Assembly (NCBI RefSeq): GCF_010093085.1
Contig: NZ_MSRC01000007.1
Location: 248,001-312,000 of the forward strand
DNA from: Bacillus sp. SKDU12
GTDB taxonomy: Bacteria > Bacillota > Bacilli > Bacillales > Bacillaceae
DNA: 64,000 bases
Direction: 5' to 3'
In this document: one piece after another, positions 17,141 to 26,350 of the stretch
Numbering within the stretch: position 1 is the stretch's first letter
Layout of the letters: every line of letters begins with the position of its first letter
Notes under the pieces: generated by a model
Told to the model about the DNA's origin: nothing
Databases searched by the model: none
What the model saw: the letters and a program-made list of their open reading frames with translations, nothing else
Program-made: the position numbers and the translations under genes

Positions 17141-17521
17141 TTAGTTCTTTGCTTTAATTTTTCCGCCCCATTTTTTAAAGCCGCCTTTTAGGTTGTAAAT
17201 CTCAGTGCAGCCGTTTTTGCGCAAGGTTTGTGCCGCGCGTCCGCTGCGGACACTGTTTTGGCAGTACAGATAGACAGGCTTGTCCGGACGGATTTCATTT
17301 TTTCTCTGTTTCAGCTGGGAAAGAGGGATGTTGCGGGCGCCTAAAATATGTCCGCCATCAAACTCATTCGGTTCACGAACGTCAATGAGCTGCGCTTTGC
17401 GGTAACCCGCGCGAAATTCTTCTTCCGTAAGTGTTTTCATAATTCGCTGCTGATAGACATATGAAGCAATCATATAAACGAGAAACGCAGCAAAAATAAT
17501 CAATATGATCATATTAGACAA
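17141..17521 (-). CDS. yqhL: YqhL, membrane-anchored rhodanese-like protein
   Basis: A 126-residue protein with one N-terminal membrane helix (MIILIIFAAFLVYMIASYVY) followed by a cytosolic rhodanese domain. The family loop is LIDVREPNEFDGGHILGARN, and the candidate active site Cys is in VYLYCQNSVRSGRAA. The family handles sulfur transfer from thiosulfate or persulfides; the substrate here is unknown. It is convergent with glcP. The start codon follows GGAGTAGAATCAC. Confidence 0.9.
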   Translation of the reverse strand: MSNMIILIIFAAFLVYMIASYVYQQRIMKTLTEEEFRAGYRKAQLIDVREPNEFDGGHILGARNIPLSQLKQRKNEIRPDKPVYLYCQNSVRSGRAAQTLRKNGCTEIYNLKGGFKKWGGKIKAKN

Positions 17522-17711
17522 TGTGATTCTACTCCTTTATCATATAAAATCAAAACCTTGCTCAATAAAACAAGGCTATAGAGCCGTTTTCGACAAATAC
17601 TATTATAGTAAAGCAGAGCGAGATTGTCATCCATAATGGAACGAAAATATTTTTCATTTTCCCGGCAGTTTGATAAACTAAATCTATTAAAATGGTAAGG
17701 AAGGTCTCAAA

Positions 17712-18548
17712 ATGGAAAAAGAAACTTGGCGGTTTATAGACTCAGGAAACGCAAGTCCTGCATTCAATATGGCGCTTGATGAAGCGCTTTTATATTGGCA
17801 CAGTGAAAAGAAAATTCCTCCGGTTATCCGTTTTTATGGCTGGAATCCGGCGACTCTTTCTGTCGGGTATTTTCAAAATATTAAAAAGGAAATTAATTTT
17901 GAAGCAGTACATAAGTATAATCTTGGGTTCGTCAGACGGCCAACCGGCGGGAGAGGTGTGCTGCACGATCAGGAATTGACATACAGTGTGATTGTTTCGG
18001 AAGAGCATCCCGAAATGCCGGCGACTGTAACTGAGGCATACCGGGTCATTTCCGAAGGCATACTCCAAGGCTTTAGAAATCTTGGACTGGACGCTTACTT
18101 TGCCATCCCGAGAACAGAAAAAGAAAAAGAAAGCTTAAAAAATCCGCGGTCATCCGTTTGTTTCGACGCGCCTTCGTGGTATGAGCTTGTGGTCGAGGGC
18201 CGCAAGGTGGCGGGAAGCGCACAAACGAGACAAAAAGGCGTCATTCTTCAGCACGGCTCTATTTTGCTTGATCTTGATGAGGACAAGCTGTTCGATCTGT
18301 TTTTGTATCCGAGTGAAAGAGTCAGAGAACGGATGCAGCGCAATTTCAAAAACAAAGCCGTTGCCATTAATGAACTCACTGATAAGCGGGTGACGATGGA
18401 TGAGGCTCGTATAGCCTTTAAAGAAGGCTTTGAAACAGGCCTTAACATTCAGTTGGAACCGTACGAACTGTCTAAAGAAGAGCTTGATTTTGTTCATCAT
18501 TTGGCAGAAACAAAATACGCCTCAGACGAATGGAATTATAAGCGGTAA
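17712..18548 (+). CDS. lipM: LipM (YqhM), octanoyl-[GcvH] transferase
   Basis: LipM (278 residues) moves octanoate from acyl carrier protein to GcvH, the first step of lipoate assembly in B. subtilis. It is of the BPL/LplA cofactor transferase fold: [19 protein letters not shown], and the catalytic Cys in [13 protein letters not shown] (about residue 150), then the Lys in [19 protein letters not shown] stands before ATG 17712. The lipoylated proteins it feeds include the GcvH partner of the nearby GcvPAB and the E2 component of the bkd complex, although these genes are not in one operon. Confidence 0.93.
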   Translation: MEKETWRFIDSGNASPAFNMALDEALLYWHSEKKIPPVIRFYGWNPATLSVGYFQNIKKEINFEAVHKYNLGFVRRPTGGRGVLHDQELTYSVIVSEEHPEMPATVTEAYRVISEGILQGFRNLGLDAYFAIPRTEKEKESLKNPRSSVCFDAPSWYELVVEGRKVAGSAQTRQKGVILQHGSILLDLDEDKLFDLFLYPSERVRERMQRNFKNKAVAINELTDKRVTMDEARIAFKEGFETGLNIQLEPYELSKEELDFVHHLAETKYASDEWNYKR

Positions 18549-18584
18549 ACAGGGCTTTTGTCCCGCGGAGCAACCTTGTTTTTT

Positions 18585-18606
18585 CAAGTTTATTAGTGTA
18601 AACTTG
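18585..18606. promoter_or_regulatory. 22-bp inverted repeat upstream of mntR
   Basis: CAAGTTTA and TAAACTTG form a perfect 8-bp inverted repeat around a 6-base centre, about 41 bp before the mntR start. It is AT-rich and lacks a U tract, so an operator is more likely than a terminator. It does not resemble the usual MntR box. Confidence 0.5.
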
Positions 18607-18647
18607 TAATGGTTTATAAAGTTAAGGTGCTTTTTGGGAGGGTTTTG

Positions 18648-19076
18648 ATGACAACACCAAGTATGGAAGATTATATTGAACAGATTTATATGCTGATTGA
18701 AGAAAAAGGATATGCACGGGTTTCCGATATCGCGGAAGCATTAGCAGTCCACCCCTCCTCTGTAACGAAAATGGTTCAAAAACTAGATAAAGACGAATAT
18801 TTAATTTATGAAAAATATCGCGGTCTCGTGTTAACGTCTAAAGGGAAAAAAATAGGCAAACGGCTAGTATACAGACATGAATTGCTTGAGCAGTTTTTAA
18901 GAATCATTGGTGTTGATGAAGAGAAAATATATAACGATGTTGAAGGAATCGAACATCATTTAAGCTGGAACAGCATTGATCGCATCGGAGATCTTGTTCA
19001 ATATTTTGAAGAAGATGATGCCCGTAAAAAAGATCTGAAATTAATCCAAAAGAAATCAGAACAACATAATCAGTGA
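18648..19076 (+). CDS. mntR: MntR, manganese-responsive DtxR-family repressor
   Basis: MntR (142 residues) represses manganese uptake genes when Mn(II) is bound. The start [14 protein letters not shown] is chosen because GGGAGG lies at the right distance and Asp8 and Glu11, both metal ligands, then fall in place; the frame extends 13 codons upstream. The winged helix ([20 protein letters not shown]) is followed by the dimer domain with further ligands in YRHELLEQF and EGIEHH. A strong terminator begins at its stop codon. Confidence 0.95.
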   Translation: MTTPSMEDYIEQIYMLIEEKGYARVSDIAEALAVHPSSVTKMVQKLDKDEYLIYEKYRGLVLTSKGKKIGKRLVYRHELLEQFLRIIGVDEEKIYNDVEGIEHHLSWNSIDRIGDLVQYFEEDDARKKDLKLIQKKSEQHNQ

Positions 19077-19108
19077 AAAGACGGCCTCCCTTGAGGCCGT
19101 CTTTTTTG
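19076..19108 (+). terminator. Terminator after mntR
   Basis: Perfect stem AAAAGACGGCCTC/GAGGCCGTCTTTT with a CCTT tetraloop and a T run, starting at the last base of the stop codon. Confidence 0.9.
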
Positions 19109-19200
19109 ATGCATTGCGTCAGGTGTCATTCGTTGGTCTATTTCCTTGCGTGTTTTCTTAAAATGATAGTAAACGATCGGATGGAGGGGGAGGGAATGAG

Positions 19201-20076
19201 ATGTATATTGACGGTGTGTTTTCCGGCGGAGGAGTAAAAGGCATTGCACTGGCAGGCGCTTATGAAATGCTTGAGGAAAAGGGCTTCCGCTTTAAAAGAG
19301 TTGCAGGTACAAGCGCAGGCGCCATCATTGCCGCTTTCATTGCGTCAGGATACACCGGTAAGGAAATCCGCACTTTGATTGAAGAAGTGGACGGAGAGAA
19401 ATTGCTGGACCAGCGATACTCATTTCTTCCCTTAAAGATGCTCCAGTGGATTTCCATCTACTGGCGTCTCGGCTTATACAAAGGCGACACAATAGAAAAG
19501 TGGATTGCTGATCTGTTAAGAGCGAAAGGCATAAGGGTTTTCGGTGATTTGCCTAAAGGGTCTCTGCGCCTTATCGCTTCTGATCTGACAAACGGCACCA
19601 TGATTGTTTTGCCAGACGATTTGGGTCGTTACGGGTTAAATCCCGATATGTTTCCGGTTGCCAGAGCGGTCAGAATGAGCTGCAGCATTCCGTATTTCTT
19701 TGAACCGATAAAATTAAAAACGGAGAGTGGCGCTGCCACGGTAGTTGACGGAGGGGTGTTAAGCAATTTTCCAATCTGGCTGTTTTCTAAGGAAAGAAAA
19801 CGACCTGTGATCGGTGTTACGCTCGCGCCGCGGGAAAGAGAGCGTCCGAAAAAAAACATCCGCAATGCTTTTGAACTGTTTGCAGCTCTGTTTGAAACGA
19901 TGAAGGATGCACATGACGCAAGGCATATCGCGTCACGCTATGAACAAAACATCATTTTTCTGCCGGTTGATGACGTGATGGCAACCGATTTTTATGTGAC
20001 AAAACAAAAAAAACTAGCCCTCATAGAGCTAGGAAAAAGACAGACTGAGCAGTTTTTGAGAAAGTGGACCTATTAA
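19201..20076 (+). CDS. yqhO: YqhO, patatin-like phospholipase
   Basis: A 291-residue patatin-family acyl hydrolase. The oxyanion motif is FSGGGVKGIALAGAY, the nucleophile Ser is in the GxSxG motif GTSAG, and the catalytic Asp is in VDGGVLSNFP. No signal peptide is present, so it acts in the cytosol or at the inner membrane face. Its natural lipid substrate is unknown. GGGGGAGGGAATGAG precedes the start at 19201. The 3' end overlaps the convergent yqhP by 4 bp. Confidence 0.9.
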   Translation: MYIDGVFSGGGVKGIALAGAYEMLEEKGFRFKRVAGTSAGAIIAAFIASGYTGKEIRTLIEEVDGEKLLDQRYSFLPLKMLQWISIYWRLGLYKGDTIEKWIADLLRAKGIRVFGDLPKGSLRLIASDLTNGTMIVLPDDLGRYGLNPDMFPVARAVRMSCSIPYFFEPIKLKTESGAATVVDGGVLSNFPIWLFSKERKRPVIGVTLAPRERERPKKNIRNAFELFAALFETMKDAHDARHIASRYEQNIIFLPVDDVMATDFYVTKQKKLALIELGKRQTEQFLRKWTY

Positions 20077-20468
20077 AAAAGCGCTCTGTTTTTCTTTTTA
20101 TTTTTTTTTCCTTCTATAACAGTCAGCTGAGTCTGGCTTTTTTTCTTGAGAATCATCGGCTTAGGCTTGCTTGCGTTCGGAACGCTTCGCAGGTGGCTGA
20201 CACGTGCCTTATGTCCGGCGCGGTGCTTTGCTTTTGATTCCTTCATCCGGCGCCGCGACTGTTTCGCCGCTTTTTTGAAGGCCGCTCCTTCACTGCCGGC
20301 ATTTCGATTCATTACGTATTTTACAATAAAATAAATAATGATACCTGCCACGATGATGGTGATCGCCATTTTTGCTATTTCTCCGGGATTTGTTACCAGC
20401 ATATAGAGGAAACCGAACGCTCCCAGCGCAATTAAAACAGCAATAATAGGTTGTACACGATGATTCAT
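20073..20468 (-). CDS. yqhP: YqhP, small membrane protein with basic tail
   Basis: A 131-residue protein with two membrane helices (VQPIIAVLIALGAFGFLYML and ITIIVAGIIIYFIVKYV) and a very Lys/Arg/Ser-rich C-terminal half (KQSRRRMKESKAKHRAGHK), like a ribosome- or nucleic-acid-facing tail. The start at 20468 follows GGAGGTGG; the frame extends 11 codons further up. It lies 38 bp behind yqhQ and is probably co-transcribed. The function is unknown. Confidence 0.85.
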   Translation of the reverse strand: MNHRVQPIIAVLIALGAFGFLYMLVTNPGEIAKMAITIIVAGIIIYFIVKYVMNRNAGSEGAAFKKAAKQSRRRMKESKAKHRAGHKARVSHLRSVPNASKPKPMILKKKSQTQLTVIEGKKNKKKNRALF

Positions 20469-20506
20469 AACTGTCCACCTCCGAAAATAATAGCAGGGCA
20501 ACGATA

Positions 20507-21463
20507 CTAGATGACGTTGTGAGAAGGCTTCTGATCTTGTTCAGACATTTCTTCGAGTTTGAGAAGCTCGTTAAAGCTTTCGATGGCAACTTCAACCTGG
20601 TCATCCTTAGGTTCTTTTGTTGTTAACAGCTGAAGCCAGAGTCCCGGGTACCCAAGAAATTTCAGTCCGGGAATATCACGAACTTTGTTTGTCAGCTGCA
20701 GAACTTCAAAGGATATGCCGAGTACGACCGGTATCAGTGCAACACGATCTATAACACGCAGCCAAAGCGGATCTGTCGGAACAAGCAAATAGACAAACAT
20801 GCCGACAATAACCGTAAATAAAATAAAGCTTGATCCGCAACGATAATGAAGCCGGGATTGGTTTTGCACATTCTCCACTGTAATTGGGAAATTCTGTTCG
20901 TAACAGTTTATGACTTTGTGTTCGGCCCCATGATATTGAAACACTCTTTTAATGAGCGGTGTCATGGATAAAAAATAAATGTAGCCAAGCAGCAGCATCA
21001 GCTTAAATAAGCTTTCAACCGCGATTTGCGCTGTGTCCGATGAAAATATCGGTCTTGTCAGTTCAGCTAAGAAAACGGGAACCAATGTAAATACGAACTT
21101 ACTGAACAAAAATGATAAGACGCCGATTACCGCGAGGCTGAGATACATGGACAGCCCTGAGGATTTTTTTTCTGCCTGGTCAAGTGTCTCGTCTTCAGCG
21201 GGATCGAGCCCGTAACGTTCACTTGAAAAATTCAAATGCTTTGTCCCGTTTGCGCTTGCTTCAATAATGGCCGCGATCCCCCGTAAAAACGGTATCTTTT
21301 TTACGATGTTCAGTTTCGGATTGTGTTTGCGGGGAAGCTTAAAAAAGTCAATGCTTTTATCTGTTCTTCTGATGGCTGTAACGTAATGATGCTTTCCGCC
21401 AAACATAACGCCTTCCACAACTGCCTGCCCGCCGTATGCGGGCGGAGTTTTATGTTTTGACAT
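20507..21463 (-). CDS. yqhQ: YqhQ, DUF1385 membrane protein
   Basis: A 318-residue integral membrane protein. It begins MSKHKTPPAYGGQAVVEGVM, the conserved N-terminal signature of DUF1385, and carries the family motif FQYHGAEHKVINCYE between transmembrane helices. About four or five hydrophobic segments are present in the middle and the C-terminus is acidic. The His/Glu motif suggests metal binding or catalysis, but no activity is established to my knowledge. It is upstream of yqhP on the minus strand. Confidence 0.9.
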   Translation of the reverse strand: MSKHKTPPAYGGQAVVEGVMFGGKHHYVTAIRRTDKSIDFFKLPRKHNPKLNIVKKIPFLRGIAAIIEASANGTKHLNFSSERYGLDPAEDETLDQAEKKSSGLSMYLSLAVIGVLSFLFSKFVFTLVPVFLAELTRPIFSSDTAQIAVESLFKLMLLLGYIYFLSMTPLIKRVFQYHGAEHKVINCYEQNFPITVENVQNQSRLHYRCGSSFILFTVIVGMFVYLLVPTDPLWLRVIDRVALIPVVLGISFEVLQLTNKVRDIPGLKFLGYPGLWLQLLTTKEPKDDQVEVAIESFNELLKLEEMSEQDQKPSHNVI

Positions 21464-21691
21464 ATTATCAACCTGCCTATTTCTTTAGGATTGCTAACCA
21501 TTTCCTTTTACTCTATTGTACAGGAAACAGCGCTAAACCTCTAGATTGACAGACTGAAAAATTGCCATAGCCTTGCTTTTTCTACATGCAGTATACCCTC
21601 TATTTTCAAATTTTACTCGCTCTTGTCAAAAAATGTGAGCTTTTTTATTGACATTTCATTTTTTGGGCACACTTTTACTGGAGGTGCCATA

Positions 21692-22225
21692 ATGACAAGC
21701 GAAAAAGATACAGAACAAAATGAAGAAGTGAATGAGAGGCAAGGGCCGCCTGTTCCGATGGCCGGAAGGGTAGCTGCAACAGGCTTTTGCGGTGGTGTAT
21801 TATGGAGTTTCGTTGCTTATATCGCATATTTATTTCATTTTTCGGAAATCAGTCCGAATATGATTTTGCAGCCGTTTGTGCTCGGAGAGTGGAAAAAACA
21901 AGGGCTAGGAACCGTGATCAGCATCATTTTAATCGGACTTCTTTCAGTTGGCGCAGCGTTTATTTATTTTCTTCTCATGAAACGTTTAAAAACAATGTGG
22001 GCAGGTATTTTATACGGTTTGCTGCTTTGGCTGCTCGTGTTTTTTGTTTTTAACCCGATTTTTCCTGATGTGCGCGCGGTGACAGAACTGAAAGCAGACA
22101 CAGTGATTACGACCATTTGTATCTATTTGCTTTACGGGCTGTTTGTCGGTTATTCTATTTCGTTTGAATACAATATGCTGAATTCAGAAAAGCTGGCACG
22201 TGCGCTGGGAACGCATAGAGAATAG
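21692..22225 (+). CDS. yqhR: YqhR family membrane protein
   Basis: A 177-residue protein starting MTSEKDTEQNEEVNERQGPP behind TGGAGGTG; the frame extends 23 codons upstream without a ribosome site. After an acidic N-terminus it has four hydrophobic segments, for example FCGGVLWSFVAYIAYLF and GILYGLLLWLLVFFVF. It resembles YqhR of B. subtilis, a membrane protein of unknown role kept in spore formers. The region 21464-21691 before it holds no other clear gene. Confidence 0.85.
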   Translation: MTSEKDTEQNEEVNERQGPPVPMAGRVAATGFCGGVLWSFVAYIAYLFHFSEISPNMILQPFVLGEWKKQGLGTVISIILIGLLSVGAAFIYFLLMKRLKTMWAGILYGLLLWLLVFFVFNPIFPDVRAVTELKADTVITTICIYLLYGLFVGYSISFEYNMLNSEKLARALGTHRE

Positions 22226-22312
22226 TGTATTATCCTTTTCCAGTATGATAAAATGTTCACGAGAAGTGAACATTTTTTACATGAGAAACCCTCGCGAAAA
22301 GGAGAGATTCCT

Positions 22313-22753
22313 GTGCCTCATTTTTTAATGTTGAACGGACCGAATGTCAATCAGCTCGGGAAGCGTGAGCAAGAGGTATTCGGCCGCCGGACACTGACTG
22401 ATATTGAAACAGATCTTTTTCAATTTGCAGAAGCCTTACAAATCCAGCTCACTTTCTTCCAGTCTAATCACGAAGGTGATTTGATAGATGCGATACATGA
22501 GGCTGAGGAGCAATACGACGGGATTGTTCTGAATCCTGGCGCTCTGAGTCATTACAGCTATGCGATCAGGGATGCCGTTTCAAGCATCAGTCTTCCTGTA
22601 GTTGAGGTGCATTTATCAAACTTATACGCCAGAGAGGAATTCAGACATCAATCGGTTATTGCTCCAGTTGCGAAAGGGCAGATTGTCGGTCTTGGAGCTG
22701 AAGGCTATAAGCTTGCTGTGCGTTACTTAATAAGCCTGCAAGGGGGAGAATAA
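22313..22753 (+). CDS. aroQ: AroQ (YqhS), type II 3-dehydroquinate dehydratase
   Basis: AroQ (146 residues) removes water from 3-dehydroquinate in the shikimate pathway. It starts at GTG 22313, set by AAAAGGAGAG, giving MPHFLMLNGPNVNQLG. The family motifs are visible: LNGPNVNQLG, FFQSNHEGDLID with an active-site loop residue, NPGALSHYSYAIRDA, and EVHLSNLYAREEFR. papA starts one base after the stop codon, so the two are translated together. Confidence 0.93.
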   Translation: MPHFLMLNGPNVNQLGKREQEVFGRRTLTDIETDLFQFAEALQIQLTFFQSNHEGDLIDAIHEAEEQYDGIVLNPGALSHYSYAIRDAVSSISLPVVEVHLSNLYAREEFRHQSVIAPVAKGQIVGLGAEGYKLAVRYLISLQGGE

Positions 22754-22754
22754 G

Positions 22755-23816
22755 ATGAAGCTAGAGAAATTAAGAAACCTGTTTGGGCAGCTGGGGATTG
22801 ACGGAATGCTGATCACAAGCAGCACAAACGTACGTTATATGACAGGGTTTACAGGTTCAGCAGGACTTGCTGTTATATCAGGTGACAGGGCAGCGTTTAT
22901 TACGGATTTTCGTTATACAGAGCAGGCGAAGGTTCAGGTGAAGGGTTTTGAGATCATTGAACATGGAGGCAGCTTGATTCAGACCACTGCCGACACAATT
23001 GACGCGTTCGGCATCAAGCGGCTCGGCTTTGAGCAGAACAGCATGACATACGGCACATACGCCTCATACAGCGCGGTTATTGGCGAGGCTGAATTAGTGC
23101 CTGTAGCTGAATCTGTAGAAAAGTTGCGCTTGATTAAGTCTAGTGAAGAGATTAAGATATTAGAGGAAGCTGCGAAGATTGCAGATGATGCCTTCAAACA
23201 TATCTTGACGTTTATGAAACCCGGCATTTCTGAAATTGCTGTTGCCAATGAGCTGGAGTTTTATATGAGAAGCCAGGGAGCAGACAGCTCTTCTTTTGAT
23301 ATGATTGTCGCCTCGGGCCTTAGGTCAAGCCTTCCGCACGGGGTGGCCAGTGACAAACTGATTGAAAGCGGAGACCTTGTTACGCTTGATTTTGGCGCTT
23401 ATTATAAAGGATATTGTTCTGATATTACCCGTACGGTCGCTGTCGGTCAGCCAAGTGATCAGTTGAAGGAGATATATCAGGTCGTATTTGATGCTCAAGC
23501 GCTCGGCGTCGCACATATTAAGCCGGGGATGACCGGAAAAGAGGCTGACGCCCTTACGAGGGATCACATTGCTGCAAAAGGATACGGCGAATATTTCGGC
23601 CATTCAACCGGGCATGGTCTCGGCATGGAAGTGCATGAATCGCCGGGATTGTCCGTCAGATCTTCAGCTATCCTTGAACCGGGCATGGTGGTCACAGTGG
23701 AGCCTGGCATTTACATACCAGAAGTAGGCGGTGTCCGCATAGAAGATGACATCGTGATAACAGAAAATGGCAACCGGACAATCACCCATTCCCCAAAAGA
23801 ACTTATTATTTTGTGA
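22755..23816 (+). CDS. papA: PapA (YqhT), Xaa-Pro aminopeptidase
   Basis: A 353-residue metallopeptidase of the M24 (pita-bread) fold that cleaves N-terminal residues before proline. Metal ligands are recognisable: DFGAYYKGYCSDITRT (two Asp), GHSTGHGLGMEVHE (His), TVEPGIYIP (Glu) and GVRIEDDIV (Glu). The N-terminal domain includes MTGFTGSAGLAVI. AGGGGGAGAATAAG precedes the start. It is followed directly by efp, whose product contains many prolines-related contexts only by inference. Confidence 0.93.
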   Translation: MKLEKLRNLFGQLGIDGMLITSSTNVRYMTGFTGSAGLAVISGDRAAFITDFRYTEQAKVQVKGFEIIEHGGSLIQTTADTIDAFGIKRLGFEQNSMTYGTYASYSAVIGEAELVPVAESVEKLRLIKSSEEIKILEEAAKIADDAFKHILTFMKPGISEIAVANELEFYMRSQGADSSSFDMIVASGLRSSLPHGVASDKLIESGDLVTLDFGAYYKGYCSDITRTVAVGQPSDQLKEIYQVVFDAQALGVAHIKPGMTGKEADALTRDHIAAKGYGEYFGHSTGHGLGMEVHESPGLSVRSSAILEPGMVVTVEPGIYIPEVGGVRIEDDIVITENGNRTITHSPKELIIL

Positions 23817-23840
23817 TTGGAATATAGGAGGACATTAAAG

Positions 23841-24398
23841 ATGATTTCAGTTAACGATTTCCGTACAGGATTAACAATCGAAGTGGACGGCGGCATTTGG
23901 CGCGTTGTTGACTTCCAGCACGTAAAACCTGGAAAAGGTGCGGCATTTGTCCGCTCTAAACTCCGCAACCTTCGCACAGGCGCGATTCAGGAAAAAACAT
24001 TCCGCGCTGGTGAAAAAGTTGCGAAAGCGCAAATCGAAACAAAAACAATGCAATACCTATATGCAAACGGAGATCAGCACGTATTTATGGATACTTCTTC
24101 TTATGAGCAGCTTGAATTGAACGCGACTCAAATCGAAGAGGAATTAAAATACCTGCTTGAAAACATGTCTGTGCATATCATGATGTATCAAGATGAAACG
24201 CTCGGTATCGAACTTCCAAACACAGTTGAGCTGAAAGTGGTTGAAACTGAACCTGGCATTAAAGGTGATACAGCATCAGGCGGGACAAAACCTGCGAAAA
24301 CTGAAACAGGCCTTGTGGTAAACGTGCCGTTCTTTGTGAATGAAGGCGACACACTTGTCGTCAATACATCGGATGGTTCGTACGTTTCAAGAGCATAG
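23841..24398 (+). CDS. efp: Elongation factor P
   Basis: EF-P (185 residues) rescues ribosomes stalled on polyproline. The start follows AGGAGGACATTAAAG and gives [17 protein letters not shown]. The modified-Lys loop is [12 protein letters not shown] (Lys32, which in B. subtilis carries 5-aminopentanol). The three beta-barrel domains have the usual length. Only 24 bp separate it from papA, so the two genes may be co-transcribed. A terminator follows. Confidence 0.95.
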   Translation: MISVNDFRTGLTIEVDGGIWRVVDFQHVKPGKGAAFVRSKLRNLRTGAIQEKTFRAGEKVAKAQIETKTMQYLYANGDQHVFMDTSSYEQLELNATQIEEELKYLLENMSVHIMMYQDETLGIELPNTVELKVVETEPGIKGDTASGGTKPAKTETGLVVNVPFFVNEGDTLVVNTSDGSYVSRA

Positions 24399-24401
24399 AT
24401 A

Positions 24402-24443
24402 GAAAAAAAGAAGTCTGTTCCCAAATGGGAGCAGGCTTTTTTT
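24402..24443 (+). terminator. Terminator after efp
   Basis: AAGTCTGTTCCC pairs with GGGAGCAGGCTT through G-U pairs around a short loop and is followed by TTTTT. Confidence 0.8.
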
Positions 24444-24541
24444 GTGCCCAAAAACAGAATCTTTCTTTTATACGAAATGACAAGACTACTTCCACAAGCT
24501 AGAGCATATCATATAAAAAAATGGGAGGTTGGGAGAATGCT

Positions 24542-24823
24542 ATGAAATTTTTATTTGGAAATGTCAATTCTACTGTTTTAACAATGGCTGGGTTGCGTGT
24601 TTTATCCTCTATGATTGAGCTGACGGCAGCGATTGTCATGCTTGTGACAAATGACGTCCGGAAGGCGGTTGTCGTTAACAGCATTCTCGCTATTGTCGGT
24701 CCGCTGATTTTTATCATCACCATGACTGTTGGAATCTATCAAATTGCCGGACAGCTGTCGTATGCAAAATTGATTCTGATTTTTACGGGTGTTGTTTTGA
24801 TTTTGGCGGGTGTTCATAAATAA
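24542..24823 (+). CDS. yqhV: YqhV, small membrane protein upstream of spoIIIA
   Basis: A 93-residue protein with three hydrophobic segments (LSSMIELTAAIVMLVT, ILAIVGPLIFIITMTVGIY, LILIFTGVVLILAGV). It begins MKFLFGNVNSTVLTMAG. I take ATG 24542 as start, as in 168; an ATG seven codons earlier falls inside the GGGAGG ribosome site. It is placed before the spoIIIA operon in B. subtilis and may be sporulation-linked. The function is unknown. Confidence 0.88.
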   Translation: MKFLFGNVNSTVLTMAGLRVLSSMIELTAAIVMLVTNDVRKAVVVNSILAIVGPLIFIITMTVGIYQIAGQLSYAKLILIFTGVVLILAGVHK

Positions 24824-24833
24824 AGCAAGGCTT

Positions 24834-24862
24834 GTCATAAAGTCTGCCTCACATCATACATT
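24834..24862 (+). promoter_or_regulatory. Sigma-E promoter of the spoIIIA operon
   Basis: GTCATAA (24834-24840) and CATACATT (24855-24862) are spaced 14 bp, matching sigma-E -35 and -10 elements. They lie 37 bp before the spoIIIAA start. Mother-cell sigma-E control of spoIIIA is established. Confidence 0.8.
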
Positions 24863-24898
24863 TTAAAGAAGCCAATCGGTAGAAAGGAGGAGGCTCTG

Positions 24899-25819
24899 TT
24901 GAATGAAATCGCTGAGGTTCTCCCTGAATCCATGAAAAACGCCCTTTCTGAAATACCGGAACATCAATGGCTGGAAATCGAAGAAGTCAGAATTCGGGTT
25001 AACCGCCCTGTTGAATTGATTCGAAAAGGACAACCTGTTTTTTTGTCCTATGCCGGCACTGCCGAGGATGCCCATCTGATTCTCAGCCGGCTCAGCAACT
25101 ATAGTATGTATACACTCGAAGAAGAGCTGAAGAAAGGGTATGTCACGATCAGAGGCGGCCACAGAGTCGGACTGGCAGGCAGAGTCATCACAGAAAACGG
25201 GGGTGTGAAAGGGCTCCGTGACATCACATCTTTTAATATACGAATCGCCAGGCAAAAGCTTGGGATTGCGGAGCCGCTGCTTCCATTTTTATATCAAGAC
25301 AGCTGGCTGAATACGCTGATTATCGGTCCGCCGCAAACCGGTAAAACAACACTTCTTCGTGATCTTGCGCGACTCTCGAGCACAGGGAAAAACCGTATGT
25401 TGCCCGTAAAGACGGGAATCGTCGACGAACGCTCAGAAATTGCCGGATGTCTGCGCGGTATTCCTCAGCATCAATTTGGACAGAGGATCGACGTTTTAGA
25501 CGCCTGTCCCAAAGCTGAAGGGCTGATGATGATGATTCGCTCCATGAGCCCTGAGGTGATCATTGTCGATGAAATCGGACGTATGGAAGATACTGATGCA
25601 CTGCTTGAAGCGCTGCATGCAGGTGTATCGGTCATTGTATCGGCGCATGGCTGGAGCATATCTGACTTGATGAAGCGGCCTTCATTGAAGCGTTTATGGG
25701 AAGAAAGAGCCTTTGACCGCTATTTGGAATTATCGCGAGCGGATGGACCGGGTACAATAAGCCGCATTTATGATAAAGGCGGAAATGTGCTGTCTAAGAC
25801 GAGCGTGAAGACATGCTGA
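24899..25819 (+). CDS. spoIIIAA: SpoIIIAA, ATPase of the SpoIIIA-SpoIIQ channel
   Basis: SpoIIIAA (306 residues) is a secretion-type ATPase resembling VirB11/GspE proteins. It energises the mother cell-forespore feeding tube. Walker A is IIGPPQTGKTTLLRDLA (about residue 145); the Asp box IIVDEIGRM follows. The start is TTG 24899, with AAAGGAGGAGGCTC upstream, giving MNEIAEVLPESM. It is the first of eight genes under a sigma-E promoter, overlapping spoIIIAB by 7 bp. Confidence 0.94.
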   Translation: MNEIAEVLPESMKNALSEIPEHQWLEIEEVRIRVNRPVELIRKGQPVFLSYAGTAEDAHLILSRLSNYSMYTLEEELKKGYVTIRGGHRVGLAGRVITENGGVKGLRDITSFNIRIARQKLGIAEPLLPFLYQDSWLNTLIIGPPQTGKTTLLRDLARLSSTGKNRMLPVKTGIVDERSEIAGCLRGIPQHQFGQRIDVLDACPKAEGLMMMIRSMSPEVIIVDEIGRMEDTDALLEALHAGVSVIVSAHGWSISDLMKRPSLKRLWEERAFDRYLELSRADGPGTISRIYDKGGNVLSKTSVKTC

Positions 25820-26328
25820 AGCTGCTGGGCGCTGTATTCATTGTGGCAGCGACAACGTGGACAGGTTTTGAGATGGCGAAAGTGTATACAGAACGGCCGC
25901 GGCAAATCCGCCAGCTGCGTGCGGCGCTCCAATCTCTTGAGGCTGAAATCATGTACGGCCATACACCGCTTCATACCGCTTCGCAGCAGATTGCTAAGCA
26001 GCTGGCACAGCCTGTTTCCGCTCTTTTTATCACGTTTAGTGACCAGCTGGACAAGGGAAGTGATTCCGCGAAAATGGCGTGGGAGCAAAGCTTAAAGAAG
26101 GTGTGGGGAACGATGTCTTTGAAAAAAAGTGAATATGAAGTGCTCAAGCAATTTGGCGAGACGCTCGGGATACATGATCGCATCTCCCAGCAAAAGCACA
26201 TCAAGCTGGCGCTGACACATCTGGAAGCCTCTGAAGCGGATGCGGATCAAGCACAAGCGAAAAATGAAAAGATGATTAAAAGTTTGGGCTTTTTAGCGGG
26301 CTTGTTACTCATTCTTCTATTGATGTAA
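25813..26328 (+). CDS. spoIIIAB: SpoIIIAB, stage III sporulation protein
   Basis: SpoIIIAB (171 residues) resembles the GspF/type II secretion membrane platform in arrangement. One hydrophobic N-terminal segment (MLKLLGAVFIVAATTWTGFE) and one C-terminal segment (LGFLAGLLLILLLM) bracket a helical cytosolic part rich in Gln, Leu and Glu. The ATG overlaps the end of spoIIIAA. It acts in the mother-cell membrane facing the forespore. Confidence 0.93.
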   Translation: MLKLLGAVFIVAATTWTGFEMAKVYTERPRQIRQLRAALQSLEAEIMYGHTPLHTASQQIAKQLAQPVSALFITFSDQLDKGSDSAKMAWEQSLKKVWGTMSLKKSEYEVLKQFGETLGIHDRISQQKHIKLALTHLEASEADADQAQAKNEKMIKSLGFLAGLLLILLLM

Positions 26329-26350
26329 ACGTGAGGGGAGTAAAAATATC

